DNA of 64,000 nucleotides from Phaeobacter sp. 22II1-1F12B (GCF_002210165.1 NZ_AQQP01000003.1:1-64000); one strand, 5' to 3'; counted from the stretch's first letter, positions 37,936-46,599 are shown. Notes: a model not told the origin generated them from the letters alone. Numbers and translations are program-made.

Positions 37936-38829
37936 TTAGTGTGTGCCTTCGTAGGCTTCTTCGCCCGCGCCCAGCGTGTCACGGTCGAGATATTTGTTCT
38001 CGCTCTCTTCGCCCTCGCGGAATTCCAGCAGCGAGCGATAGAAGAACGCGATGGCGTGGATCAGCACCATGCCGGTGAAGATGACCATCAGGATCTTGAA
38101 GAGGAAATAGCCGTTGAACCCGTTCGGCGAGAAGCCGATGGTTTCGACGTTCCATTTGACGATCTGCGCCTTGCGCAGCATCAGGTCGAGCTTGTCGCTC
38201 GCCGACACTTTTGGCGTGATCAGGTTCCGCCACAGGAAGAACCACGCGTAAAGCCATGTCAGCACGGCAGCGGGCACCATAAAGAAAATCGACCCGAACA
38301 TGTCGATAACCTTCTTGGTGCGGAATTTCACGACCGAATAGACAAGGTCGACGCGCACATGGCCGCCCTGAACAAAGGTGTAAGTAACGCAAAGCGCCAC
38401 GACCATCGCGTTGTAAAGCTTGAGTTCTTCTGTGAACCAGCCAACCGACTGGGTGAACCCGAAGCCTACCGGCGAAATCGTAAGCTCGCCAAGGCGAAAG
38501 ATCGATTGCAGGAAAACGATCATCACCTGTTGAAGGACCATCAGCAGCCCGACCCAGGCCGCCGTGCGTCCGACCGTATTGGCGAACCCCTCGAGCACCC
38601 GCACGCAGCCCCACATAAAGGCCGGGCGGATCAACCCGATGATGGTGATCACCAGAACGATGTCGAATACGGCAAAGAAGAGTTCGACCGAAGCGCCGTA
38701 ATAGATGAACCGGATCAACGCCTGCTTGTCGGACCAATCCAGCCAGAGGGCGGGATGGGACAGGGCATAGAATATGTTGTAAAAGCCAAGCGCAATATTC
38801 TGCACCAGCCAGATCAAAGCGTCGCCCAT
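37936..38829 (-). CDS. dctQ: TRAP transporter small permease (DctQ-type)
   Basis: 297 residues, longer than the usual 160-200. Hydrophobic helices lie at about 48-72, 88-110, 137-156 and 176-195, with a further one near 250-270 after a hydrophilic loop. The order binding protein, DctQ, DctM is standard. It starts 12 bases before the DctM gene, so the two permease genes are tightly coupled. An inverted repeat lies between it and the upstream binding-protein gene. Confidence 0.82.
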   Translation of the reverse strand: MGDALIWLVQNIALGFYNIFYALSHPALWLDWSDKQALIRFIYYGASVELFFAVFDIVLVITIIGLIRPAFMWGCVRVLEGFANTVGRTAAWVGLLMVLQQVMIVFLQSIFRLGELTISPVGFGFTQSVGWFTEELKLYNAMVVALCVTYTFVQGGHVRVDLVYSVVKFRTKKVIDMFGSIFFMVPAAVLTWLYAWFFLWRNLITPKVSASDKLDLMLRKAQIVKWNVETIGFSPNGFNGYFLFKILMVIFTGMVLIHAIAFFYRSLLEFREGEESENKYLDRDTLGAGEEAYEGTH

Positions 38830-38854
38830 GCGGATGTGCCCCTAAGTCTGAAAA

Positions 38855-38881
38855 GGTCGCGCGCGGAGACCGCGCGCGACC
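38855..38881 (-). terminator. Intercistronic terminator/attenuator in the TRAP operon
   Basis: Arms ggtcgcgcgcgg (38855-38866) and ccgcgcgcgacc (38870-38881) make a perfect 12-bp stem with a three-base loop. On the minus strand it is followed by TTTT. It lies between the binding-protein stop (38906) and DctQ, so partial read-through would give more binding protein than permease. Confidence 0.75.
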
Positions 38882-38905
38882 AGTTTATAACACTTTCGAC
38901 GCAGA

Positions 38906-39994
38906 TTACATCGACGCAAGAACGCGGTTGCGCTCACGCGAGTAGAAGCTGTCGGACACCGAGAGCCAGCCCGAAGACGCGCGCATCGAAGCCTGTGCGG
39001 AGTCGTGAATCTTCTTGAAGATGTCATCGCTGGTGTAGCCGTTGAGCAGCTCAACCGACGCCGAACCAAAGGCATCCCAGACATCGCTCGAGAATTCGTG
39101 GATCTGCGTGCCGCCCGATTTCAGACGCTCGAGCGCGGGACCGTTGTTCGCGATGAACTGTGCATAGTTGGCCTGATGCGCTTCACCGGAAACCACTTCG
39201 ATGGCTTTCTGCTGCGCCGGGGTCAGGCTGTTAAACACTTCAAGGTTGACCGCAACCGACAGGGCCGCGCCGGGCTCGTGGAAACCGGCCGGGTAGTAGT
39301 GCGGGCAGACTTCCTGCAGACCCAGCTTTTCGTCCGACCACGGGCCGATCCATTCGGTCGCGTCCAGAGCACCGGTCGACAGCGCCTGATAGATTTCGCC
39401 GCCCGGCAGAACCTGAACCGATGCGCCCAGCTTCGACAGGGCTTCGCCGCCCAGACCGGGCATACGGAATTTGAGACCTTTGAAGTCGTCTGCCGAGTTC
39501 ACCGGGTTGCGGAACCAGCCACCACCCTGCGCGCCGGTCTGACCAGCAAGGAAGGAACGGATGCCAAAGATTTCGCCCAGCTCGTGGTGCAGCGCCATGC
39601 CGTCCTGACCATAGTACCAGGTCATGATTTCGGGCGCGGTCATGCCAAAGGGAACGGCGGTGAAATAAGCGAATGCCGGGTGCTGACCGACAAAGTAGTA
39701 ATCGGCACCGTGATACATGTCGGCCTGACCGGCGGTCACGGCGTCGAACACTTCCAGCGCGCCGACGAGTTCGCCCGCGGCCTTGGCTTCAACCGTCACC
39801 TGCCCATCGGTGATCTCGGTGATGCCCTGCGCGACGCGCTCGACCGAATCCCAGACACCGGCAAGGCCGCGCGGCCATGTGGTCACCATCGTCAGGGTCC
39901 GCTTGCCCTGCGCATAAGCCGGTGCGGCAAGGGTCGTAGCGGCAGCGGCAGTGCCGCCCATTGCCGAAGTCTTCAGAAAAGAACGACGATCCAT
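38906..39994 (-). CDS. dctP: TRAP transporter solute-binding protein (TakP-like)
   Basis: 362 residues with a twin-arginine signal (D-R-R-S-F-L-K near the start, then A-A-A-T-T-L-A-A-P-A-Y-A-Q). The mature part has the DctP fold: G-A-L-E-V-F-D-A-V-T-A-G-Q-A-D and G-G-W-F-R-N-P-V-N. The segment G-G-E-I-Y-Q-A-L-S-T-G-A-L-D-A-T-E-W-I-G-P and the following D-E-K-L-G resemble TakP, which binds 2-oxoacids such as pyruvate. The substrate is therefore likely a small carboxylate, as inference. A strong ribosome site GGGAGGAG precedes ATG 39994. Confidence 0.88.
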   Translation of the reverse strand: MDRRSFLKTSAMGGTAAAATTLAAPAYAQGKRTLTMVTTWPRGLAGVWDSVERVAQGITEITDGQVTVEAKAAGELVGALEVFDAVTAGQADMYHGADYYFVGQHPAFAYFTAVPFGMTAPEIMTWYYGQDGMALHHELGEIFGIRSFLAGQTGAQGGGWFRNPVNSADDFKGLKFRMPGLGGEALSKLGASVQVLPGGEIYQALSTGALDATEWIGPWSDEKLGLQEVCPHYYPAGFHEPGAALSVAVNLEVFNSLTPAQQKAIEVVSGEAHQANYAQFIANNGPALERLKSGGTQIHEFSSDVWDAFGSASVELLNGYTSDDIFKKIHDSAQASMRASSGWLSVSDSFYSRERNRVLASM

Positions 39995-40469
39995 AGAGTA
40001 CTCCTCCCATGAACTTTTTTGTTGTGCCCATGCTCTTGCGACAGGGCGGTTCGTTAAAGTGTTGCTACACTACTGAAAGGGGCTTCAAAGGGAATACCCC
40101 TAACGCTCGGTAAGCGCACAGATTTTCAGCCATCTCCGATTTTTTTTGCCCAAATGTCGCACAACCCTCATTCAAACCTTGCACAAATGTTGCGGGCCTC
40201 CCGGACGGGCTCTGCCAGATGTTGTCCGCAGCCCGCGTTCTGGGAAATGATTCGCCACTCGGATGCCCCCACGCGGCGGCGACGACCCGCCGATCTGCCC
40301 CGAAATACAGACCAAGGTATCGACCAAGCGGCCACCCTTTTGACCCTGACGACGTAAACCTCTGCCCCAAGACTGGCGTTGTTAACGAAAATGTCCGGTT
40401 AGATGCGCGCCACGCAATAAAATGTCAAAAATTGCGCAACCAGCATCACTTTTTCTTCCCGATTGCCGG
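39995..40469. other. 475-base intergenic region between dctP and the ilv leader
   Basis: No gene is supported. It must hold the dctP promoter (minus strand); a short inverted repeat (agtgt-agca-acact on the minus strand, around 40055-40070) is the only structure I see. The right half, from about 40400, is AT-richer and leads into the ilv promoter. Confidence 0.4.
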
Positions 40470-40498
40470 TTGACGCCCCTGCACGACACCCATACAGT
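40470..40498 (+). promoter_or_regulatory. ilvB promoter (sigma70-type)
   Basis: TTGACG (40470-40475), a 17-base spacer and TACAGT (40493-40498). This places the transcript start about 20 bases before the leader-peptide ATG. Confidence 0.65.
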
Positions 40499-40525
40499 CC
40501 GCCCAACACAGAGGAGTCTCTAGGG

Positions 40526-40573
40526 ATGAAAAGCCTAGTCGTCATCGTAGGAAGCATGCGCATGGGCCGGTAA
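40526..40573 (+). CDS. ilv leader peptide
   Basis: A 15-codon open frame, M-K-S-L-V-V-I-V-G-S-M-R-M-G-R. Its codons 4-8 are Leu-Val-Val-Ile-Val, the three branched-chain amino acids made by the pathway. GAGGAG and AGGG lie just upstream. It is the expected sensor of a transcription-attenuation switch: the ribosome stalls here when charged Leu/Val/Ile tRNAs are scarce. It is too short to have a role as a protein. Confidence 0.8.
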   Translation: MKSLVVIVGSMRMGR

Positions 40574-40598
40574 CGGTAAACCATATTAAGACCCATGC

Positions 40599-40625
40599 GC
40601 CTCCGACACCCTCGGGGGCTTTTTT
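40599..40625 (+). terminator. ilv attenuator terminator
   Basis: Arms gcctccga (40599-40606) and tcgggggc (40612-40619) pair with one G-U, followed by six T. An alternative stem pairs 40558-40566 (gcgcatggg, inside the leader frame) with 40592-40600 and shares two bases with the terminator arm. The two structures therefore compete, as in classical attenuation. Confidence 0.75.
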
Positions 40626-40678
40626 GTGTTCAAGGACAGGTTTGGAAAACCGGTGATGTCGCGGATGGAGCTAGACAG

Positions 40679-42433
40679 ATGAAACGAGAAATGACCGGCG
40701 CAAAGATGGTCGTACAGGCGCTCAAGGATCAGGGCGTCGATACGATCTTTGGCTATCCGGGCGGGGCCGCTCTGCCCATTTATGACGAGATCTTTCAACA
40801 GAATGACATTCGCCACATCCTGGTGCGTCATGAACAGGGTGCCGTGCACGCTGCCGAAGGCTATGCCCGCTCGACCGGCAAGGTCGGCGTCGTCCTCGTC
40901 ACCTCGGGGCCCGGCGCCACGAACACCGTGACCGGCCTGACCGACGCGCTGCTCGACTCCATTCCGATCCTCGTGATCACCGCGCAGGTGCCGACATTCC
41001 TGATCGGCTCGGACGCGTTTCAAGAGGCCGACACCGTCGGCATCACGCGCCCCTGTACGAAACATAACTGGCTGGTCAAGGATACCGACGCGCTTTCCGG
41101 CGTCATCCACGAGGCCTTCCACGTGGCGACCCACGGACGCCCCGGACCGGTGCTGATCGACCTGCCCAAGGACGTCCAGTTCGCCACCGGCAACTATGAG
41201 CCGCCGAAACCCTCGACCTCGCATTACCAGCCGCGCGTCAAGGGCGACATGGAAGAGATCACCGAACTGGTGGCCGCCATCGAAAAGGCCAAGCGCCCGG
41301 TGTTTTATACCGGCGGCGGCGTCATCAACTCGGGCCCGGCGGCAAGCCAGCTGCTCACCGAGCTGGTGGATGCGACCGGCATCCCGGTCACCTCGACCCT
41401 GATGGGTCTGGGCGCCTACCCCGCCAGCGGCAAGAACTGGCTGGGCATGCTGGGCATGCACGGTCTGTACGAGGCCAACCTTGCGATGCATGGCTGCGAC
41501 CTGATGATCAACATCGGCGCGCGTTTCGACGACCGGATCACCGGACGCATCGACGCTTTCAGCCCGAAATCGATCAAGGCGCATATCGATATCGATCCGT
41601 CCTCGATCAACAAGGTGATCAAGACCGATATCCCGATCGTTGGCGACGTCGCGCATGTGCTCGAAGACATTCTCAAGGTCTGGAAATCGCGCGGCCGTAA
41701 AACCGATGCCGAGGCGCTGGTGAAATGGCATCGCCAGATCGACGAATGGCGCAAGGTGAACTGCCTTGCCTACAAACCGTCGGAAACCTCGATCAAGCCG
41801 CAATACGCGCTTGAACGGCTCGAGGCGCTGACCAAGGACCGCAAGGACCGCTTCATCACCACCGAGGTGGGCCAGCACCAGATGTGGGCGGCGCAGTTCC
41901 TTGGCTTTGAACAGCCCAACCACTGGATGACCTCGGGCGGCCTGGGCACGATGGGCTATGGCTTCCCGGCGTCAATCGGCGTGCAGATGGGCAACCCGGA
42001 TGCGCTGGTGATCAACGTCGCGGGCGAGGCTTCGTGGCTGATGAACATGCAGGAAATGGGCACCGCCGTGCAATATCGCCTGCCAGTCAAGCAATTCATC
42101 CTGAACAACGAACGTCTTGGCATGGTACGTCAGTGGCAGGAATTGCTGCATGGCGAGCGTTACTCGCAAAGCTGGTCCGAGGCCCTGCCCGATTTCGTCA
42201 AGCTGGCCGAAGCCTTTGGCGCCAAGGGCATTCTCTGCAAAGATCCCAAAGATCTGGACGATGCGATCATGGAAATGATCAACCATGATGGTCCGGTGAT
42301 CTTTGACTGCCTTGTCGAAAAGCATGAAAACTGCCTGCCGATGATCCCCTCGGGCAAGGCCCATAACGAGATCCTGCTTGGTGACGCCCAGACACAGGGT
42401 GCCATCGACACCAAGGGGTCGGTTCTGGTCTGA
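40679..42433 (+). CDS. ilvB: Acetolactate synthase large subunit
   Basis: 584 residues. It condenses pyruvate with pyruvate or 2-oxobutyrate, the first step to Val, Leu and Ile. The N-terminal F-G-Y-P-G-G-A and the catalytic Glu52 (R-H-E-Q-G-A) bind thiamine diphosphate. The metal/diphosphate motif usually reads GDG(S/A); here it is G449-E450-A-S, followed by N-N after about 25 residues. The Glu at the metal-ligand position seems to be a Rhodobacterales variant. Start ATG 40679 has GGAG eight bases upstream; the frame opens earlier inside the attenuator. Confidence 0.93.
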   Translation: MKREMTGAKMVVQALKDQGVDTIFGYPGGAALPIYDEIFQQNDIRHILVRHEQGAVHAAEGYARSTGKVGVVLVTSGPGATNTVTGLTDALLDSIPILVITAQVPTFLIGSDAFQEADTVGITRPCTKHNWLVKDTDALSGVIHEAFHVATHGRPGPVLIDLPKDVQFATGNYEPPKPSTSHYQPRVKGDMEEITELVAAIEKAKRPVFYTGGGVINSGPAASQLLTELVDATGIPVTSTLMGLGAYPASGKNWLGMLGMHGLYEANLAMHGCDLMINIGARFDDRITGRIDAFSPKSIKAHIDIDPSSINKVIKTDIPIVGDVAHVLEDILKVWKSRGRKTDAEALVKWHRQIDEWRKVNCLAYKPSETSIKPQYALERLEALTKDRKDRFITTEVGQHQMWAAQFLGFEQPNHWMTSGGLGTMGYGFPASIGVQMGNPDALVINVAGEASWLMNMQEMGTAVQYRLPVKQFILNNERLGMVRQWQELLHGERYSQSWSEALPDFVKLAEAFGAKGILCKDPKDLDDAIMEMINHDGPVIFDCLVEKHENCLPMIPSGKAHNEILLGDAQTQGAIDTKGSVLV

Positions 42434-43050
42434 TGCGGGCTTTGCGCCATCTTGCCCTGGCCCTTGGCATATATCTTGGCCTGTCCTTTGCGGGTCAGGC
42501 GCAGGAATTTGCCGGGCTAGACGTGGGACAGCCTTTTGCCAATTCGGCGCGGCTGGGCATTCCGGCCGGGCAGCAAAAGCATCTTGGCTATGACGTCAAA
42601 CGCTGGATGCGACCGAACGGGATCGACCTGTCGGTCACCGGCGTGCCGGGCGGTCCGATCGTCTATATGGAAAGCTTTCCCCGCCCCGAGGCCCCGGCCA
42701 TTCCGGGCGAAGGTCTGCGCTTCAAGGTGACGACACTTGGCAAGGCGCTCGACATGCTTGGCGCACCGGGGTTCTATTATACCGGTCGCGGACAGATGGC
42801 GACCTTCGGGCCGAACGACGTGTGGTTCCATTCCTACGCGCTGCACGACCGGCACGACGTCATCGTGACCTTTGCCTTTGCGGCACCAACCCAGAACCGT
42901 CGCTATAACCCCGATGGCACGGTGATCGAAAACACGAACGCGCTGCTCGATAGCATGATCATCGCCGATTACGGCTATCAGCTTCGCATCTGGGGCGGCG
43001 AGGCCGTCGCCCGCCCCGGCTATCAACGCATCAACCTGAATTACCAATAA
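42433..43050 (+). CDS. Secreted protein of unknown function between ilvB and ilvN
   Basis: 205 residues with a signal peptide (cleavage near G-Q-A-Q-E, residue 24). The mature part has no Cys and no family I recognise; it looks like a small beta-rich domain (G-L-R-F-K-V-T-T, D-V-I-V-T-F-A-F). Its ATG shares one base with the ilvB stop (TGATG), so it is translationally coupled to acetolactate synthase although it leaves the cytoplasm. This position inside ilvBN is unusual, and the reason is not evident. Confidence 0.65.
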   Translation: MRALRHLALALGIYLGLSFAGQAQEFAGLDVGQPFANSARLGIPAGQQKHLGYDVKRWMRPNGIDLSVTGVPGGPIVYMESFPRPEAPAIPGEGLRFKVTTLGKALDMLGAPGFYYTGRGQMATFGPNDVWFHSYALHDRHDVIVTFAFAAPTQNRRYNPDGTVIENTNALLDSMIIADYGYQLRIWGGEAVARPGYQRINLNYQ

Positions 43051-43104
43051 CGGGCACCGCCCCATTCTCGCAGCCCTGCGGGGCACAAGACGAAAGGTTC
43101 ACCG

Positions 43105-43665
43105 ATGAACGCCCTACAGATCAAGAAAGGCGCGACCAAGCACTCCGCCTATAACCTGCGCCCGACTTTCTCGGAAATCGAGGAACGACACACGCTCGCC
43201 GTTCTGGTCGAAAACGAACCCGGCGTGCTGGCCCGCGTGATCGGCCTGTTCTCCGGGCGCGGCTACAACATCGAAAGCCTCACCGTGGCCGAGGTCGACC
43301 ACACCGGTCACCTGTCGCGCATCACCATCGTGACCAAGGGCACGCCGCAGGTGATCGAACAGATCAAGGCGCAGCTGGGTCGCATCATCCCGGTGCACGA
43401 GGTTCATGATCTCACGGTCGAAGGCCCCTCGGTCGAGCGCGAACTGGCGATGATGAAAGTGGTCTGCGGCGGCGACAAGCGGGTCGAGGCTTTGCGGTTG
43501 GCAGATATCTTCCGCGCAAACGTCGTAGATACCACGCTGCACAGCTTTATTTTCGAACTGACAGGCGCGCCGGAAAAGATCGACGCCTTTGCCGATCTCA
43601 TGCGTCCGCTTGGCCTGTCGGAACTGGCCCGGACCGGCGTTGCCGCCCTGTCGCGCGGCGAATGA
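43105..43665 (+). CDS. ilvN: Acetolactate synthase small (regulatory) subunit
   Basis: 186 residues. The N-terminal ACT domain is clear (H-T-L-A-V-L-V-E-N-E-P-G-V-L-A-R-V-I-G-L-F-S-G-R-G-Y). The C-terminal half (V-H-D-L-T-V-E-G-P and R-V-E-A-L-R-L-A-D-I-F-R) completes the subunit. It binds Val and raises or inhibits the large subunit. Start ATG 43105 has AAAGG upstream. It is the last gene of the operon, closed by a terminator. Confidence 0.92.
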   Translation: MNALQIKKGATKHSAYNLRPTFSEIEERHTLAVLVENEPGVLARVIGLFSGRGYNIESLTVAEVDHTGHLSRITIVTKGTPQVIEQIKAQLGRIIPVHEVHDLTVEGPSVERELAMMKVVCGGDKRVEALRLADIFRANVVDTTLHSFIFELTGAPEKIDAFADLMRPLGLSELARTGVAALSRGE

Positions 43666-43674
43666 CAAAGTTAC

Positions 43675-43701
43675 GGGCGTCCGTTAATACCGGGCGCCCT
43701 T
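43675..43701 (+). terminator. ilv operon terminator
   Basis: A 9-bp stem (43675-43683 with 43691-43699, one G-U) around a seven-base loop, followed by TTGTCT. Confidence 0.65.
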
Positions 43702-43723
43702 GTCTGAAACCACTGATCGAAGA

Positions 43724-44050
43724 TTAAGCTTTCAGATCTGCCATCTCGGCAAAATCGATGATCTTGGCGCCGCCTTGATCGACCGGTTCCCTGTCAGCAT
43801 TGGCGCGATTCAGCGCCCGGGCCAAGCAATCGGCCAACGGGTTAACCCCGCCCTCGACGACCAGCCGCGGGTTATGCGCATAGCGCTGCTGCGCGTTTTG
43901 GGTTATATCGAACTGTACCCAGTCGCCGGCATGGATGCTGCCCGAGCCATGCTCTGTGGTCTGGCGACAATAGGCCAGATCACCCTGATCTTCGCACCAG
44001 ATCACCGCCTGACGCTCGCTCCTGTCGCTCCAAAGCACAATTCCGTACAT
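43724..44050 (-). CDS. Hypothetical protein (108 residues)
   Basis: Starts M-Y-G-I-V-L-W-S-D-R-S-E-R-Q-A-V-I-W and contains two Cys early. The first 60 residues look beta-rich, perhaps an OB-like or cold-shock-type fold, and the C-terminal part is helical. No family recognised. ATG 44050 is preceded by AAAGG at good spacing. It is convergent with ilvN and divergent from the XRE regulator. Confidence 0.5.
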   Translation of the reverse strand: MYGIVLWSDRSERQAVIWCEDQGDLAYCRQTTEHGSGSIHAGDWVQFDITQNAQQRYAHNPRLVVEGGVNPLADCLARALNRANADREPVDQGGAKIIDFAEMADLKA

Positions 44051-44305
44051 ATCCGGCCTTTCGTCCTAAATTAGACGTCGTGACATATGTTTACAGGTTC
44101 ACATTGAGTTAAAATGCGTGTTCTCAACAAGTGTAATTGAAAAACTTTGACTTGAAATTTGTGTTAGATTTAAGCACACATGACGTTAGTTAGCCACAAT
44201 TATGACACTATTTGGCGTCAAGGCTTGAACAAGGAAAATTGTTTGGTGTTAGCCTGACTTGGCCTTATTCTTTAAGAGCTTTTTCGAGAGCGGCTTAGGA
44301 CAGAG

Positions 44306-45103
44306 ATGAACCAGATATCCAGATCCCCGGCTGATCTTCGCGACATGTTCGGCGCGAACCTGCGCCGGTTGTCCAAGCGTTATAGCTCAATTTCCGAACT
44401 CTCCCGCCAACTGGGCATCAACCGGACACAGTTTAACCGGTACCTGTCTGGCGAAAGCTTTCCCAGACCGGATGTTCTGGACAGAATCTGTCGGTTTTTC
44501 GGAGTCGATGCCCGTATCCTGCTTGAACCGGTGGAATCCCTGACGACCAACAACCATGTCATCAGCGGTCCGTTCCTGTCGGATTTCCTCGCCAACGGGA
44601 CGCGTAACATCCCCGAGGAATTCTTTCCCTCCGGGTTTTACTGTTTCTACCGGCGCAGTTTTTTGAACACTTCGCTGTTCCTGCGCGGTCTCGTGCACGT
44701 GTCGCGCACGGACCAGATCACGCATGTACGCGGGTTCGAGGCCCGCGAAGCGATGCGCAGCCAAGGCCTGTCCGAAGATCTCCCGTCACGCGAATTCCGA
44801 GGCTATGTCGCGCGCACCGAAGACGGCGTGACCATGATGATCTCGCGCCGTCACGCGCTCAGCTCGACTTTCAATTACCTGTCGCGCATATCGTCGTTCG
44901 AGAACAACTTCTGGTCGGGCTACGTGTCGCGGTCGATGCGCGAAACGCCGGGCGGCATTCGTGTCACACGGATGATCTACGAATATCTCGGCAATGGCTG
45001 CGCCAAGGCGCTGCCGACCGCAAGAAACTGCGGTTTCATTCAGGAAAGCGACCTGTTGCCGTTTCACCGGCGGCTCTTGCAGCCCGACGAACCTTTCTCC
45101 TGA
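44306..45103 (+). CDS. XRE-family transcriptional regulator
   Basis: 265 residues. The N-terminal helix-turn-helix is S-I-S-E-L-S-R-Q-L-G-I-N-R-T-Q-F-N-R-Y-L (about residues 28-47), followed by V-L-D-R-I-C-R-F-F-G-V. The large C-terminal domain (about residues 95-255) has no recognised motif and may sense a ligand. The upstream region of about 250 bases is AT-rich. It is about 100 bases before the Rieske oxygenase gene on the same strand, so it may regulate that gene. Confidence 0.8.
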   Translation: MNQISRSPADLRDMFGANLRRLSKRYSSISELSRQLGINRTQFNRYLSGESFPRPDVLDRICRFFGVDARILLEPVESLTTNNHVISGPFLSDFLANGTRNIPEEFFPSGFYCFYRRSFLNTSLFLRGLVHVSRTDQITHVRGFEAREAMRSQGLSEDLPSREFRGYVARTEDGVTMMISRRHALSSTFNYLSRISSFENNFWSGYVSRSMRETPGGIRVTRMIYEYLGNGCAKALPTARNCGFIQESDLLPFHRRLLQPDEPFS

Positions 45104-45205
45104 AACGTCCCGATTTGTCGCCTTGAGACAGGTGCAGGTCGTGAATTAATCGGACAGGCAGGGATTTCCCGCGGAAAATGACCGCGTCACAAGGGGAAAC
45201 ATGCC

Positions 45206-46378
45206 ATGTCCAGCGAACCGACAAATCTCTCCGCCGTGCGTCGCCCGATCGAAACGGCCCATGGTCTCCCGAACGCCCATTACACCGATCCAGCCATATT
45301 TGCGGAAGAGACGCAGGCGCTTCTGGCCAGCCAATGGGCCGGGCTTGCCGTGGCGGGCGACGTACCCGAACCGGGCGATGCTGTGCCGCTGGAATTCCTC
45401 GGCATGCCGCTGCTGCTGATCCGTGACCGCGATGGCGTGGTGCGAGTGTTTCAGAACATCTGCCGCCACCGGGGCATGATCCTTGTCGATGCCCCCCGCA
45501 AGATCGAAGGCGCGATCCGCTGTCCCTATCACAGCTGGTGTTATTCGACGCAAGGCAGGCTCGTTTCAACCCCGCATGTGGGCGGCCCCGGACAGAACAC
45601 CCACGAAGGCATCGACAGGGCGACGCTTGGCCTGATCGAGGTGTCGTCGCATGTCTGGCGCGACATCGTCTGGATCAACCTGTCGGGCACTGCCCTGCCC
45701 TTTGAGCAAGCCATGTACAAGATGATCGACCGCTGGGCGGAGTTTGACCAACCGCTCTTTCACGGCGGCGACGACAGCCGGTTCGATCTCTCCGTCAACT
45801 GCAACTGGAAGCTTGCGGTCGAAAACTATTGCGAAAGCTATCACCTGCCTTGGGTACATCCCGGGCTGAACAGCTATTCCCGTCTTGAAGATCACTATCA
45901 TATCGAGGAACCCGGCGAATATTCCGGCCAGGGAACGCTCGTCTATCGCCAGATCCGGTCTGAAAAGGACGGCAGCGTGTTTCCCGATTTCGAAGGGCTC
46001 AGCGGCAAGTGGAATGAAGCAGCCGAATACATTTCGGCCTTCCCGAATGTCCTGCTGGGCGTACACCGCGATCATGCCTTTGCGATCATCCTGACCCCGG
46101 AAACCCATGACCGAACAACGGAACATGTGCATCTTTACTACGCGACGCCGGATACCGACCCTGACCTGCGCGCGCGTAACACGCACCAGTGGAAACAGGT
46201 GTTCGAAGAGGACATCTTTGTCGTCGAAGGCATGCAGAAAGGCCGCCACAGCCCGGGTTTCGACGGCGGGCGGTTCTCGCCGGTGATGGACGGGCCGACC
46301 CACCTTTTCCACGACTGGGTTGCGCTCAAGATGGATCAGTATCGAAACGGACCGCCGGGTATCCGGGCCGCGGAATGA
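45206..46378 (+). CDS. Rieske non-haem iron oxygenase, alpha subunit
   Basis: 390 residues. The Rieske cluster ligands are C87-R-H89 and C106-P-Y-H109. The mononuclear iron site is E210-S-Y-H213-L-P-W-V-H218 in N-Y-C-E-S-Y-H, the pattern with Glu in the bridge position found in choline, carnitine and glycine-betaine monooxygenases. These enzymes hydroxylate quaternary amines or aromatics using an external reductase. No reductase gene is adjacent. AAGGGG precedes ATG 45206. Its stop overlaps the next start (ATGA). Confidence 0.85.
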   Translation: MSSEPTNLSAVRRPIETAHGLPNAHYTDPAIFAEETQALLASQWAGLAVAGDVPEPGDAVPLEFLGMPLLLIRDRDGVVRVFQNICRHRGMILVDAPRKIEGAIRCPYHSWCYSTQGRLVSTPHVGGPGQNTHEGIDRATLGLIEVSSHVWRDIVWINLSGTALPFEQAMYKMIDRWAEFDQPLFHGGDDSRFDLSVNCNWKLAVENYCESYHLPWVHPGLNSYSRLEDHYHIEEPGEYSGQGTLVYRQIRSEKDGSVFPDFEGLSGKWNEAAEYISAFPNVLLGVHRDHAFAIILTPETHDRTTEHVHLYYATPDTDPDLRARNTHQWKQVFEEDIFVVEGMQKGRHSPGFDGGRFSPVMDGPTHLFHDWVALKMDQYRNGPPGIRAAE

Positions 46379-46599
46379 CCGCTCCCACCGGATCGCTTGA
46401 AACGCGCCTCCTCGAAGCTCATGCGCTGGACGACCGCACAGCGCTGGTCACCCTTTATGCCGAGGCCGCCGACACCGCGAACAACCCTACCGCCTCGGGC
46501 TTTTACCTGACGCATGCCTATGTCTACGCGCTTGAAACGGCGCATCCGCTGGCAGACCAGTTGCATGCCCGGCTTGTCGCCGAGGGGCGCGACGCCTGA
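46375..46599 (+). CDS. Small helical protein co-translated with the Rieske oxygenase
   Basis: 74 residues, M-T-A-P-T-G-S-L-E-T-R-L-L-E-A-H-A-L-D-D at the start. The pattern of Ala/Leu spacing (L-V-T-L-Y-A-E-A-A-D, F-Y-L-T-H-A-Y-V-Y-A-L) suggests two or three helices, like a TPR unit. The start overlaps the oxygenase stop by four bases, so it may assist that enzyme. The stop abuts the stop of the convergent DUF2189 gene in TGATCA. Confidence 0.6.
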   Translation: MTAPTGSLETRLLEAHALDDRTALVTLYAEAADTANNPTASGFYLTHAYVYALETAHPLADQLHARLVAEGRDA

